DNA from: Streptomyces griseoluteus
GTDB taxonomy: Bacteria; Actinomycetota; Actinomycetes; Streptomycetales; Streptomycetaceae
DNA length: 37,109 nt
NCBI GenBank assembly: GCA_000717735.1
Contig: JOBE01000074.1
Location: 1-37,109, forward strand
Reading direction: 5' to 3'
Part shown: positions 14,932 to 22,675 of the stretch, in pieces
How the letters are laid out: the number at the start of each line of letters is the position of its first letter
How positions within the stretch are numbered: the first letter of the stretch is position 1
The notes under the pieces: model-generated
The model's input: the letters and a program-made list of their open reading frames with translations, nothing else
Database searches by the model: none
What the model was told of the DNA's origin: nothing
Made by a program: the position numbers and the translations under genes

Positions 14932-16518
14932 ATGAATACCGTCTCTGCTGATCCGCAGCTCGCGGAGCCGTATCTGCTCGGATGGCTGGCTTCACTCGGA
15001 CTCGACGTCGATTACGTACGGGCCGAGGGAAATACTCTCTATTACCTCGGGGAGAGCGGCGAGGAGATTCCCGTCCTCGATTTCGCGGGCGGGTACGGTT
15101 CGCTGATCCTCGGTCACAACCATCCGGAGATCACGGAGTACGCGCAGCGGCTGATCGCGTCCCAGACGCCGGTGCACGCGCAGTTCTCCCGCCATCCGTA
15201 CGCGAACGACGTCGCCGTCGCGCTCAACCGGATCCTCCAGCGCGAACTGGGCACGGACGAGAACTACTCCGCGATCTTCGCCAACACCGGCGCGGAGGCG
15301 GTCGAGGCGGCCGTCAAGCACGCCGAGCTCGACCGCGGGCTCCGGCTCGCCGAGCTCCGCTCACGCCTTGCGGAGAACCTGGCCGCCGCCCGTGCCGCGG
15401 TCGCCGGCGGGGCGGCCGTGGCGGCGGAGGCGTACCGCCTGGTCGGCGTGGAGGCGCGGGACGGGGCGGAGGGCTTTGAAGCGCTTGCCGCCGAGATCGA
15501 GCGGCGCAACGCCGAACAGACCGGCCGCCCGCCCGTGCTCCTCACCCTGGAGGGCGGCTTCCACGGCAAGCTGGTCGGCAGCGTCCAGCTCACCCACAAC
15601 GAGGGCTACCGGGCGCCCTTCGCCGCGCTCGCGACGCCCGCCCGGTTCATCCCCGCCGGCAGCGCGCAGGCCCTCAAGGCCGTCCTCGAGAGCGAGCGGG
15701 CGACCGTGTTCGACCTGGTCGTCGAGGACGGCACGGTCTCGGTGGCCGAGCGGAACTCCCCGGTATTCTGCGCCTTCGTCCTGGAGCCCATTCAGGGCGA
15801 GGGCGGCATCCGTGTCCTCTCCGACGAATTCGCCCAGGAGATCCAGCGGGCGTGCGCCGAGGTCGACTGCCCCGTCATCGTGGACGAGGTGCAGAGCGGA
15901 ATGGGCCGCAGCGGTGATTTCCTGGCGAGTTCGGCGATGGGCCTGCGCGGCGACTACTACGCGCTCGCCAAGAGCCTGGGCGGCGGAATAGCGAAGACGT
16001 CCGTCATGCTCACCCGCCAGTCCCGTTACCGCTCCGAATTCGAGCTGGTGCACAGCTCGACGTTCGCGAAGGACGCCTTCTCGTGCTCCATCTCAAGGAA
16101 GGTCCTCGAGATCCTCGAGGCCGATGACGGCGCCGCGTACCGGACCGTGCGCGAGCGCGGCGAGAAGCTGCTCGGCATGCTGGAGGCCGTGCGCGCCGAC
16201 TTCCCCGACGTGGTGAAGGACGTGCGGGGGCGGGGACTGATGCTGGGTCTCGAGTTCCACGACCAGTCCGGTTCCGGCTCCGAGACGATCCGGGAGGCCG
16301 CGCCGCTGCTCGGTTACTCGGTCGCCGGCTATCTGATGCGCGAGCACCGGATCCGTACGTTCCCGACCGCGAGCGCCGTGAACACGCTCCGGTTCGAGCC
16401 CTCGCTGTATCTGACCGACGCCGAGATCGAGCAACTCGACGGGGGACTGCGGGGCGCCTGCCTGCTCTTCCGCACCCACGACGGGGCCGGTCTCACGGGG
16501 ACGGCCGCCGAGGCCTGA
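14932..16518 (+). CDS. Class III PLP-dependent aminotransferase
   Basis: 528 aa, ATG 14932 behind GAGGGG. Class III marks: the FANTGAEAVEAAVKHAE phosphate-binding loop, EGGFHGKLVGS, EPIQGEGG, VDEVQSGMGRSG (Asp that contacts the pyridine nitrogen) and ALAKSLGGGIAKT with the Schiff-base Lys at residue 347. It is longer than usual (about 430-460 aa). An extra charged, Ala-rich helical insert lies between the NTGAEA loop and the EGGFHG segment, as in a subgroup tied to secondary metabolism. In coelimycin-type pathways a class III enzyme (CpkG) aminates the aldehyde released from the PKS, and the same job is the best guess here. The open frame extends upstream of 14932, but that stretch lies in the divergent promoter region. 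Confidence 0.9.
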   Translation: MNTVSADPQLAEPYLLGWLASLGLDVDYVRAEGNTLYYLGESGEEIPVLDFAGGYGSLILGHNHPEITEYAQRLIASQTPVHAQFSRHPYANDVAVALNRILQRELGTDENYSAIFANTGAEAVEAAVKHAELDRGLRLAELRSRLAENLAAARAAVAGGAAVAAEAYRLVGVEARDGAEGFEALAAEIERRNAEQTGRPPVLLTLEGGFHGKLVGSVQLTHNEGYRAPFAALATPARFIPAGSAQALKAVLESERATVFDLVVEDGTVSVAERNSPVFCAFVLEPIQGEGGIRVLSDEFAQEIQRACAEVDCPVIVDEVQSGMGRSGDFLASSAMGLRGDYYALAKSLGGGIAKTSVMLTRQSRYRSEFELVHSSTFAKDAFSCSISRKVLEILEADDGAAYRTVRERGEKLLGMLEAVRADFPDVVKDVRGRGLMLGLEFHDQSGSGSETIREAAPLLGYSVAGYLMREHRIRTFPTASAVNTLRFEPSLYLTDAEIEQLDGGLRGACLLFRTHDGAGLTGTAAEA

Positions 16519-16525
16519 GCGGGTC

Positions 16526-16542
16526 GGACCTCGACGAGGTCC
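16526..16542. terminator. Bidirectional terminator hairpin
   Basis: GGACCTC (16526-16532) and GAGGTCC (16536-16542) form a 7-bp stem with a 3-nt loop in the 42-nt gap between the convergent aminotransferase and SARP genes. Confidence 0.65.
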
Positions 16543-16560
16543 CGCCCCCGCCCGGCCGGT

Positions 16561-18723
16561 TCAGACCCCGACCGGGCTCGCCAGGGCCACCTTCCGCGCC
16601 GCCGGCACGGCGGCCGGGGGGTGGTTCGGCGGCGGCAGCAGGGTGAGCGTGGAGACCCTGCGCCGTCCGCCGCCCCAGCCGGGGCGGCGTTCGAGCAGTT
16701 CCGGCCTGGCCGTGGCGACGACGATCAGCGGCACGGCCCCGGTCCCGTCGGCGAGCTGCTCCAGCCGGTCGAGGAGCGCGTCGTCGGCGCGGTGCACGTC
16801 GTCGAGGACCACGACCAGCGGTTCGAGCGCGGCGGCCACGGCGAGGAACTCGCTCCACACCGCCAGGACCTCCGGCATCCGGACCTGCTGCGGCGCCGGC
16901 ATCCCCGGCAGCAGTGGCAGCAGCGTCCGGCGCAGTCTGCCCCGGCGCTCCTCGGTGACCGGCAGCCGCCACAGGGCCGCCGTGAGCTTCTCCCGCACCA
17001 CGCGGGCCGGGTCGCCCGGCAGAATTCCGCTGTACTCGGCGAGGATCTGCCCCGGCATCGTCTCGGGCCCGTCCTGCGCGGTCGGTCCGCGGGCGACGAG
17101 GATCCGGCCGGTGGTCTCGGGCTGCCGGGCGATGCTGTACCCGAACTCCCGCAGCAGGTGGGACTTGCCGACGCCGGGTGCGCCGAGCACCGTCACCAGG
17201 TGCGGTACGGAGCGGTTCCTGGCCCAGTCGAGCAGGCCGTTGAGCACGCCGAGCTCGTAGGCGCGGTCGGGGACGCCGCCGGTCTCCTGCCGGGCGAGGG
17301 ACACGGCCTGCCAGGCGTCCGGGATGTCCCCGGCCGGCCGGGCCACGACCGCGGTGCCGGTGGCGCGCCGGGTGGCGCCGCTCATCCACACCTCGCCCTC
17401 GGGCACCCGGGTGAGCAGGGTCCTGCCGTCGTCGAGGACGGAGCCCACCGCTGTCAGCGGGGACGCCCCGTCGGCGCCGCTGCGGAGCCGTATCAGCGCC
17501 TGACCCGTGGTCACCGCGGCCCGCAGCGAGGGTTCCTGGTCGTCGGCGAACCGTTCCCTCAGGGTGAGCGCGGCCCGTACGGCGCGCTCGGGGTCGTCGT
17601 GGCGGGGCCCGTGCACCCCGAAGAGGGCGAGCGAGACGGAGCCGATGGAGGCCGTGACCGTACCGCCGAACCGTTCGACGACCTGGCCGACGACGTCCTC
17701 CGCGCTGCACAGCGTGCTGTTGATCTCGCCGGGGGCCGCGTCGTCCAGGCCGTTGTGGCGGACGTTCACGAGGACGGCGGTCACGGCGATGCGCTGGGTC
17801 ACGGTGGTGGGCGCGCCGCCGGTGCGGGCCGGCGCGGACGCCGGCTGCGGCTCGTCCTGCGGTCCCGCGTGTACGGGGGCCGGCTGCGGCGTCTCGGACG
17901 GCGCCGGGGCCAGGGTGGCGGAGGACCGGCGGATCACGGGCCACCCGACCTCCTGGGTCAGGGCGGCGTCGTGGGTCAGTATCGAGCGCTGGAGCATCCG
18001 CAGGCCGTGCCCCGGCTCCAGGCCGAGGTTGTCCACCAGCGCGGAGCGGGCCCGGTCGTAGACGTTGAGGGCGTCGGCCTGGCGGCCGCAGCGGTAGAGG
18101 GCGATCATCAGCTGGCCGCAGGCGCGTTCGCGCAGCGGCTCGGTGTCGACGAGCGTCGTCAGGTCGCCGATCACCGAGTGGTGGCGTCCGCACGCCAGTT
18201 CGGCGTCGAAGAGGTCCTCGAGGGCGTCGAGGCGGGTCCTGCGGGTCGCCTCGATCTCCGGCCAGGCGAAGCCCGACTCGGCGAGGTCGGCGAGGACCGG
18301 GCCGCGCCACAGGTCGAGGCCTTCCCGCAGGAGCTGCGCGGCCGTCTCGGGGGCGTCGGCGGCGAGCGCCGCCCGCCCCTCCGAGACGCGCCGCTGGAAG
18401 ACGGACAGGTCGAGGTGGTCGGGGTCGACGCGCAGCACGTAGCCCGGGGTCCGGGTCACCAGGGCGGGCGGGTTCCCGAGCACCGGGGCGGGTAACGAGG
18501 CCAGCATCGACCGCAGTCCCCAGATCGCGTTGTGCAGGATCTTCCGGGCCGTGACCGGGGCGTCGTCGGAGTCCCACAACGCCTGCACGAGCTCACTGGC
18601 GGCGACGACCCGGTTGGTCCGCAGCAGCAGATAGCCCAGGGTCGCCCGTTGTTTCGTCCCCCCGAGTGGAACGGGCTCCCCGTCGGCTGTCACTTCCAAA
18701 GGCCCCAGCAATCCGAACTGCAT
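16561..18723 (-). CDS. SARP-cyclase-ATPase pathway regulator (PimR-like architecture, short form)
   Basis: 720 aa, ATG 18723 behind a G-rich ribosome binding site. Residues 1-95 form the OmpR-type winged helix of SARPs and about 98-245 the bacterial activation domain (LSVFQRRVSEGRAAL...GLDLWRGPVLADL). A Pro/Ala linker follows. About 305-470 resembles the nucleotide-cyclase-like domain seen in PimR-type regulators (VERFGGTVTASIGSVSLALFG). An AAA-type ATPase carries Walker A GAPGVGKS (about 514-521) and Walker B LVVVLDDVH (about 633-641). The protein ends soon after the ATPase, with none of the long C-terminal half of PimR-class proteins. Leu77 is encoded by TTA (18493-18495), so translation should need the bldA tRNA. 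Probably the cluster activator; it may bind the repeats at 18843-18881. Confidence 0.9.
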   Translation of the reverse strand: MQFGLLGPLEVTADGEPVPLGGTKQRATLGYLLLRTNRVVAASELVQALWDSDDAPVTARKILHNAIWGLRSMLASLPAPVLGNPPALVTRTPGYVLRVDPDHLDLSVFQRRVSEGRAALAADAPETAAQLLREGLDLWRGPVLADLAESGFAWPEIEATRRTRLDALEDLFDAELACGRHHSVIGDLTTLVDTEPLRERACGQLMIALYRCGRQADALNVYDRARSALVDNLGLEPGHGLRMLQRSILTHDAALTQEVGWPVIRRSSATLAPAPSETPQPAPVHAGPQDEPQPASAPARTGGAPTTVTQRIAVTAVLVNVRHNGLDDAAPGEINSTLCSAEDVVGQVVERFGGTVTASIGSVSLALFGVHGPRHDDPERAVRAALTLRERFADDQEPSLRAAVTTGQALIRLRSGADGASPLTAVGSVLDDGRTLLTRVPEGEVWMSGATRRATGTAVVARPAGDIPDAWQAVSLARQETGGVPDRAYELGVLNGLLDWARNRSVPHLVTVLGAPGVGKSHLLREFGYSIARQPETTGRILVARGPTAQDGPETMPGQILAEYSGILPGDPARVVREKLTAALWRLPVTEERRGRLRRTLLPLLPGMPAPQQVRMPEVLAVWSEFLAVAAALEPLVVVLDDVHRADDALLDRLEQLADGTGAVPLIVVATARPELLERRPGWGGGRRRVSTLTLLPPPNHPPAAVPAARKVALASPVGV

Positions 18724-18842
18724 AGCCCCCCGCTCTCCGGGAACAGAACATTCCCTCTCATCGAATGGCTCTCCGACCCGAATCGGAGTGGAAATTCATG
18801 GAGCATCAGATGGCCCGAGTCGCCCCGGTCGGAGGATTCGGC

Positions 18843-18881
18843 TCGAAGTATGGCAGGGGCTTCTTGAGGTCCCCTTGAAGT
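18843..18881 (+). promoter_or_regulatory. Candidate SARP-binding heptamer repeats
   Basis: TCGAAGT (18843-18849), TTGAGGT (18864-18870) and TTGAAGT (18875-18881) share the pattern T-Y-G-A-R-G-T. Their starts are 21 and 11 nt apart, close to two turns and one turn of the helix. SARPs bind heptamers repeated at 11 bp. They lie between the SARP gene and the split-barrel gene and could regulate either. Confidence 0.5.
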
Positions 18882-18964
18882 CCGTCCCGCCCGTCTGGTA
18901 AGCGCGTTCGGGCGCGCGCGGAGGGTATCGGGAGGCCCCGGGGTCGGTATCCCCGGGATAACTC

Positions 18965-19013
18965 ACTGACCTGAAAGTGCGTGGTTCCGTGATCGCCCGG
19001 ACTGCTGCATGCT
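18965..19013 (+). promoter_or_regulatory. Operator-promoter shared with 3573-3621
   Basis: 18965-18989 matches 3573-3597 at 21 of 25 positions, including ACTGACCTG at the left and TTCCG at the right. GCATG recurs at the identical offset (+42). Possible -35 TTCCGT and -10 CATGCT are separated by 17 nt. Transcription would start near 19020 and run into the split-barrel gene at 19077. Confidence 0.6.
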
Positions 19014-19076
19014 TGTTCCGTGAGGCGCCCCCCGGGCACCACACGCACCCCCCTCAGCCTGTCCGAAGGAATCGCC

Positions 19077-19565
19077 ATGGTCGTCAAGGTGGAGACATTC
19101 TCGGAGATCGAGGGGGAATTCTTCGACTACGTCAAGGACATCGTCTACTGCACCATGATCACCGTGGACAGGAAGTCCCGGCCGAGGGCCCGGGTCCTGC
19201 TGCCGGTCTGGGAGGTAGTCGACGGCCGGCCGGTCGGCTGGCTCGCCGTCCACCGGACGCCCGTCAAGACCGCCCATCTGGCCAACAACCCGCACACGAC
19301 GTACTCGTACTGGAACCCCCGGCAGAACGCGGTCTTCGTCGACAGCGTCACCACCTGGGCCCCGGAACCGGAGATCCGGCAGTACGCCTGGGAGCTCTAC
19401 CGCAAGGGGAGCCCGCCGGGGGTCGGCTACGACCCCCGCAACTTCTGGCGCGGCGGCCCCACCGACCCCGAGTACCACGTGTTGCGCATCGACCCCTGGC
19501 GGATCCAGGTGCTGCGCGGCACGGACCTGTCCAGCCGCATGTGGACGGACGAGTCCGAGCGCTGA
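19077..19565 (+). CDS. Pyridoxamine 5'-phosphate oxidase-family (FMN/F420 split-barrel) protein
   Basis: 162 aa, ATG 19077 behind GAAGGA. It has the split-barrel fold of the general-stress-protein-26/PPOX family: an N-terminal helix FSEIEGEFFDYV, strands YCTMITVDRKSRPRARVLLPVW, VGWLAVHRTPVKTAHLANNPHTTYSYW and the C-terminal EYHVLRIDPWRIQVL. Such proteins bind FMN, F420 or haem, and some oxidise or reduce small molecules. The substrate is unknown. It shares a promoter-operator with the flavin-monooxygenase transcript and has SARP-like repeats upstream, so it is probably a member of the biosynthetic regulon. It is the last cluster-like gene before the inserted island. Confidence 0.82.
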   Translation: MVVKVETFSEIEGEFFDYVKDIVYCTMITVDRKSRPRARVLLPVWEVVDGRPVGWLAVHRTPVKTAHLANNPHTTYSYWNPRQNAVFVDSVTTWAPEPEIRQYAWELYRKGSPPGVGYDPRNFWRGGPTDPEYHVLRIDPWRIQVLRGTDLSSRMWTDESER

Positions 19566-19668
19566 ACCGATTCTTGAAGCGTTCGGACTGCGCGTACGGC
19601 CCGTCAAGGGCGCGGAGAGGGACCTCTTCGCGAAGGTACCCGTGCACGATCCGCCGAAGACGATGTGA
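19564..19668 (+). pseudogene. 3' remnant of an unidentified gene
   Basis: An open stretch in the third frame encodes EPILEAFGLRVRPVKGAERD then LFAKVPVHDPPKTM and a stop at 19666-19668. It has coding-like composition but no start codon. It is followed after 10 nt by a very strong terminator, as expected for the 3' end of a real gene whose 5' part has been lost. I do not recognise the family. Confidence 0.4.
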
Positions 19669-19678
19669 TGGGGCATCA

Positions 19679-19715
19679 ACGACGAACCCCGCTCCAGGGG
19701 AGCGGGGTTCGTCGT
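19679..19715 (+). terminator. Very strong terminator hairpin
   Basis: A perfect 17-bp stem (19679-19695 with 19699-19715) and a 3-nt loop; the arms contain GACGAACCCCGCTCC and GGAGCGGGGTTCGTC. It follows the gene remnant ending at 19668. Confidence 0.92.
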
Positions 19716-19742
19716 GTCCCACGAAGCCGATCGCGGGGTACC

Positions 19743-19763
19743 GTTCTGTTGTCGAAGCAGAAC
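19743..19763. promoter_or_regulatory. Inverted repeat upstream of the XRE regulator
   Basis: GTTCTG (19743-19748) and CAGAAC (19758-19763) are separated by 9 nt and abut the ribosome binding site of the XRE gene. Possible autoregulatory operator. Confidence 0.4.
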
Positions 19764-19773
19764 AGGAGCCAGT

Positions 19774-20964
19774 ATGCACTCTCTGCCGCAAGACCACACC
19801 GGCGTGCGAATCGCGCGTCTCCGGAAAGAGCGCCACCTCACGCAACGGGCGCTCTCCGAGCTCTCCGGCATTCCGTACGACACGCTGACCAAGGTCGAGC
19901 AGGGACGGCTCGCGGCCACGCCGCACGTCGTCGCCCTCTGCGCTCGAGCCATGCAGGTAGAAGTGGCCACCGTCGAAGGCCAGCCGTACAAGGACGACCT
20001 GCGCGCCGACGAGCTCGACGTGTTGATAGCTCCCATCCGCGCGTCGTTGGACCTCTACGACCTGGGGCCCGACCCCGACATCACACCCCGCCCTCTCCAC
20101 GAACTGCGAGAGGCCTCCGAGAGTCTGTGCGCCGCCGTCCGTGCCGGCGAGATCAAGCGGGTGGCCGGCGAGGTCGCCGGCCTCGTCGAGGAGACCACCA
20201 CGGCCGCACACACCCACGGAAGCAGCGACGGCTGGTTGATCCTGGCCTCGCTCTACCGCACGTCGTACGACGTGGCCACGAAGCTGGGATACGCCGACTT
20301 GGCGCAGCTCGCGCTTGCCCGGATGGACTGGGCTGCCCAGCGGGCGAGCAGCGCGGTGTTCGGCGGCGCCTACCAGTACCTCCGTGCCCTCACGTACCTA
20401 CGGGAGGGGAAGTTCAAGACCGGGCAGCGCCTCGTCGACCTGGGCCTGCGGACGATCGAGCAGGCAGATGCTTCTAGGGAGCGCGACGTCGTCACCGGGC
20501 AGCTTCACCTTGGCGGTGCGGTGATGGCCGGACGTGCGCACGACGAAGAGCAGGCCCTGGGACACCTCACGGAAGCCGAGAGGATCGCTGCTCACACCGG
20601 GGAGTCGCCGAAGGTTCTCTGGATGGCTTTCGGCAGTACCAACGTCAACGTTCACCGTGTGTCCGTTCTCGCCGAGCTCGACAAGTACGACAAGGCCGTG
20701 GAGACGGCGGATCAGCTCCTCATCCCCAAGGACTGGCCGAAGTCCAGGATGAGCCACCACTGGGCCGAAGTAGCCCGCGCCCAGATGTGGACGGGACGGC
20801 TGGATGCCTCGTTCGCCAGCCTGCTGAAGGCCCGGAAGACGGCCCCGCAACAGGCGAAGTACCACCCCCTGGTACGGGACACCTACGCGAGCCTCGAAGC
20901 GGCTCACCGCCGGCTGCCCGAAAGCTTCCTGTCGTATGGGAGCTGGCTGACCTCACAAGCGTGA
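19774..20964 (+). CDS. XRE-family HTH regulator with TPR-like C-terminus
   Basis: 396 aa, ATG 19774 behind AGGAGCC. Residues 9-50 form a classic XRE helix-turn-helix (VRIARLRKERHLTQRALSEL, then IPYDTLTKVEQGR). The rest is an all-helical array with TPR-like pairs such as YQYLRALTYLREGKFKTGQRL and QALGHLTEAERIAAHTGESP. This design is common in Streptomyces beside small HATPase proteins, as here (the gene at 21067). The C-terminal array probably senses a ligand or partner protein; targets are unknown. A strong terminator follows, so the HATPase gene has its own promoter. Confidence 0.88.
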   Translation: MHSLPQDHTGVRIARLRKERHLTQRALSELSGIPYDTLTKVEQGRLAATPHVVALCARAMQVEVATVEGQPYKDDLRADELDVLIAPIRASLDLYDLGPDPDITPRPLHELREASESLCAAVRAGEIKRVAGEVAGLVEETTTAAHTHGSSDGWLILASLYRTSYDVATKLGYADLAQLALARMDWAAQRASSAVFGGAYQYLRALTYLREGKFKTGQRLVDLGLRTIEQADASRERDVVTGQLHLGGAVMAGRAHDEEQALGHLTEAERIAAHTGESPKVLWMAFGSTNVNVHRVSVLAELDKYDKAVETADQLLIPKDWPKSRMSHHWAEVARAQMWTGRLDASFASLLKARKTAPQQAKYHPLVRDTYASLEAAHRRLPESFLSYGSWLTSQA

Positions 20965-20980
20965 CCCACCGTCAACCTTT

Positions 20981-21016
20981 GGCCCCAACTAGCCCGAACT
21001 CAGGCTAGTTGGGGCC
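20981..21016. terminator. Terminator hairpin after the XRE gene
   Basis: GGCCCCAACTAGCC (20981-20994) pairs perfectly with GGCTAGTTGGGGCC (21003-21016) around an 8-nt loop. Confidence 0.88.
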
Positions 21017-21030
21017 TAGTTGTACCCCCA

Positions 21031-21058
21031 CCATGTCGTTACTGCCGAAGCGACATGG
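21031..21058. promoter_or_regulatory. Inverted repeat at the HATPase gene start
   Basis: CCATGTCG (21031-21038) and CGACATGG (21051-21058) are separated by 12 nt and overlap the ribosome binding site region of the gene at 21067. Operator or translational hairpin. Confidence 0.4.
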
Positions 21059-21066
21059 AGCCGACC

Positions 21067-21996
21067 ATGACGACACACCTTGCGGGCCAGGAGCACACCC
21101 GTCGACGTGCCCCTGCCACCGCCGACCCGAGAAGGCGCGAAGGCATCCGGACCGCCCTCGACGTCTCCATCAAACGCCGTCCCGCCCCGGAGAGCGACAC
21201 CCTCTCCGAAGTGGACGCCGTCTTGCCGCAGCGACTCCGTCGCCTCCTCCGGGCCAGCCTCACCCACTGGGGCCACCCCGGTCTGGTGAGCGATGCGGAG
21301 CTGCTCCTCAGCGAGCTGGTGACCAACGCCTTGGTCCACACGGACGGCCCGGCCGTCAGCGTCCGCGTTTCCACCCAGGACACCCACCTCAAGATCGAGG
21401 TGAACGACTTCTCCCCCCGCGACCGGCTGCCGCGCCCCGCCGGACCCGACGCCGAGCACGGCCGCGGCCTTCTCATCGTCGGCGCCCTGGCCGAGGAGTG
21501 GGGTGTCAAAGACGACCGTACGACGGTCTGGTGCACCCTTCCCCTGACCGAAGGACCCACCGAGTTGAACTCCGCGACGCCGATCCTTCCGGTCTTGCAC
21601 GAGGCGGCACTGAACCTGGCCGCAGGTCCCGACGCGGCAGGGACCGCCCGTATTCAGGGCGAGGAGCTTCTCACGCTCCTGAACTGGAGCGGCCGCCAGG
21701 TCGAGGCGCTCGACGTGTTGTCCGTGCTCGTGCAGAACGCCGTGCAGCACGGCCGCGTCCCGGGGAGCGTCGAGCAGCGGGTCGACGTGTGGTTCCGCGT
21801 CAACGAGGCCCGCGTACTCACCATCGACGTCACGGACCCGAGCCGGGAGTTCCCCGACTTCGACCAGATCGGCCGGGGTCGGCTGGGGCGCGGGCTGTGG
21901 GTCGCACGGCACCTCGGTGCCACCATCACCTGGTTCCCCAACCTCCATGGCAAGACCGTGCGCGCCACCATGCAGCCGGGGCAGGTGACCCTGTGA
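21067..21996 (+). CDS. ATP-binding protein with two tandem HATPase domains
   Basis: 309 aa, ATG 21067 with GGAG six nt upstream; ATG 21055 is an alternative. The first anti-sigma-type HATPase domain (about 55-160) has LLSELVTNALVHTDG (N box), VNDFSPR and EHGRGLLIVGALAEEWGV. A second, more divergent one (about 190-309) has LSVLVQNAVQHGR, IDVTDPSREFPDF and GRGLWVARHLGATITW. Single-domain HATPase proteins are very common in Streptomyces; two in tandem is less usual. They may act as anti-sigma-like or signalling proteins. The gene overlaps a 40-codon frame at its stop (GTGA). Confidence 0.85.
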   Translation: MTTHLAGQEHTRRRAPATADPRRREGIRTALDVSIKRRPAPESDTLSEVDAVLPQRLRRLLRASLTHWGHPGLVSDAELLLSELVTNALVHTDGPAVSVRVSTQDTHLKIEVNDFSPRDRLPRPAGPDAEHGRGLLIVGALAEEWGVKDDRTTVWCTLPLTEGPTELNSATPILPVLHEAALNLAAGPDAAGTARIQGEELLTLLNWSGRQVEALDVLSVLVQNAVQHGRVPGSVEQRVDVWFRVNEARVLTIDVTDPSREFPDFDQIGRGRLGRGLWVARHLGATITWFPNLHGKTVRATMQPGQVTL

Positions 21997-22115
21997 CCAC
22001 CGCGACCGTAGAACGGCTGGTCGACCCCGAACTTCCTGCCGTGGCCTTATGCACCGGCCCTGCCGTCCCCGTGAACCTCGCCCCCTTACACACGCACCAT
22101 GGAGGACCCCGATGA
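21993..22115 (+). CDS. 40-aa coupled ORF with two TTA codons
   Basis: Starts at GTG 21993, overlapping the HATPase stop (GTGA), and ends at 22115, overlapping the next ATG (ATGA at 22112-22115). The peptide begins VTTATVERLVDPELPAVA. Two of its leucines are TTA, a codon very rare in Streptomyces and read only by the bldA tRNA. It has no recognisable domain. It is either a small protein or a coupling leader that could make translation of the following HTH gene depend on bldA. Confidence 0.55.
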   Translation: MTTATVERLVDPELPAVALCTGPAVPVNLAPLHTHHGGPR

Positions 22116-22336
22116 CTGCCCCCGCCGAAGACTTCACCTGGCCGAAGCCCGGCGTGGTGGTGAGGCCGGGACCGGAGCGGGACCGGATAGTCACCAAGCT
22201 GGCGTCCCTGTACATGGACGACGAAATGTCCATCTTGGCGCTCAGCTACCGGTCGGGACGGTCGGTCACCTTCGTCCGCTCGTGCTTGATCGAGGCCGAC
22301 GTGACCTTCCGGCCTCAGGGTTACAACCGGAACTGA
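22112..22336 (+). CDS. Small helix-turn-helix protein
   Basis: 74 aa, ATG 22112 behind GGAGGA. The core, VTKLASLYMDDEMSILALSY then RSGRSVTFVRSCLIEADVTF, reads as a short HTH of the sort used to recognise DNA by small Streptomyces regulators (two helices with a tight turn, then a wing-like RPQGY). It is the last gene of the XRE/HATPase cassette. Probable transcriptional regulator; target unknown. Confidence 0.72.
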   Translation: MTAPAEDFTWPKPGVVVRPGPERDRIVTKLASLYMDDEMSILALSYRSGRSVTFVRSCLIEADVTFRPQGYNRN

Positions 22337-22675
22337 CACCCCACGCCCCACCCCCAACCTGCTGCCGGACCGCGACCCCGTACGCGTCCACCGCTGCGCA
22401 GCCCGGGGGCGGGCTCCACCTCCGGCCCGGCACCGCCAAGCGACCCCTCGGAATGGCAGCGGCGCCGCATCGGATTTCCCCCGCCACCACTCTGCGAGAC
22501 GGACCGTCATGTCCCTCTCCGCCAGAGCACCCTCTACAGACCTCTGCCCGGGGGCCTGGACCTGGATTCCCCTTGGCCGGCCATCGGATGGACCAAGCCC
22601 CCGACGCGGGGGAACGGCTGCCCGGCTCATGTCCCCCACTGACCTGACACCACCCCTACGCAGAGGAGTCCCACC
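22337..22675. other. 339-nt intergenic region, little recognisable content
   Basis: The only structure I see is a short G/C hairpin: CCCCCG (22598-22603) with CGGGGG (22607-22612) around a 3-nt loop. The open frame starting at 22509 has atypical composition and no ribosome binding site, so I do not call it. Confidence 0.5.

Noticed and set aside
22638..22646. A third ACTGACCTG, before the dioxygenase gene
   Set aside because: Only nine bases match the shared operator and the palindrome and -10 are absent; a 9-mer can recur by chance in 37 kb.
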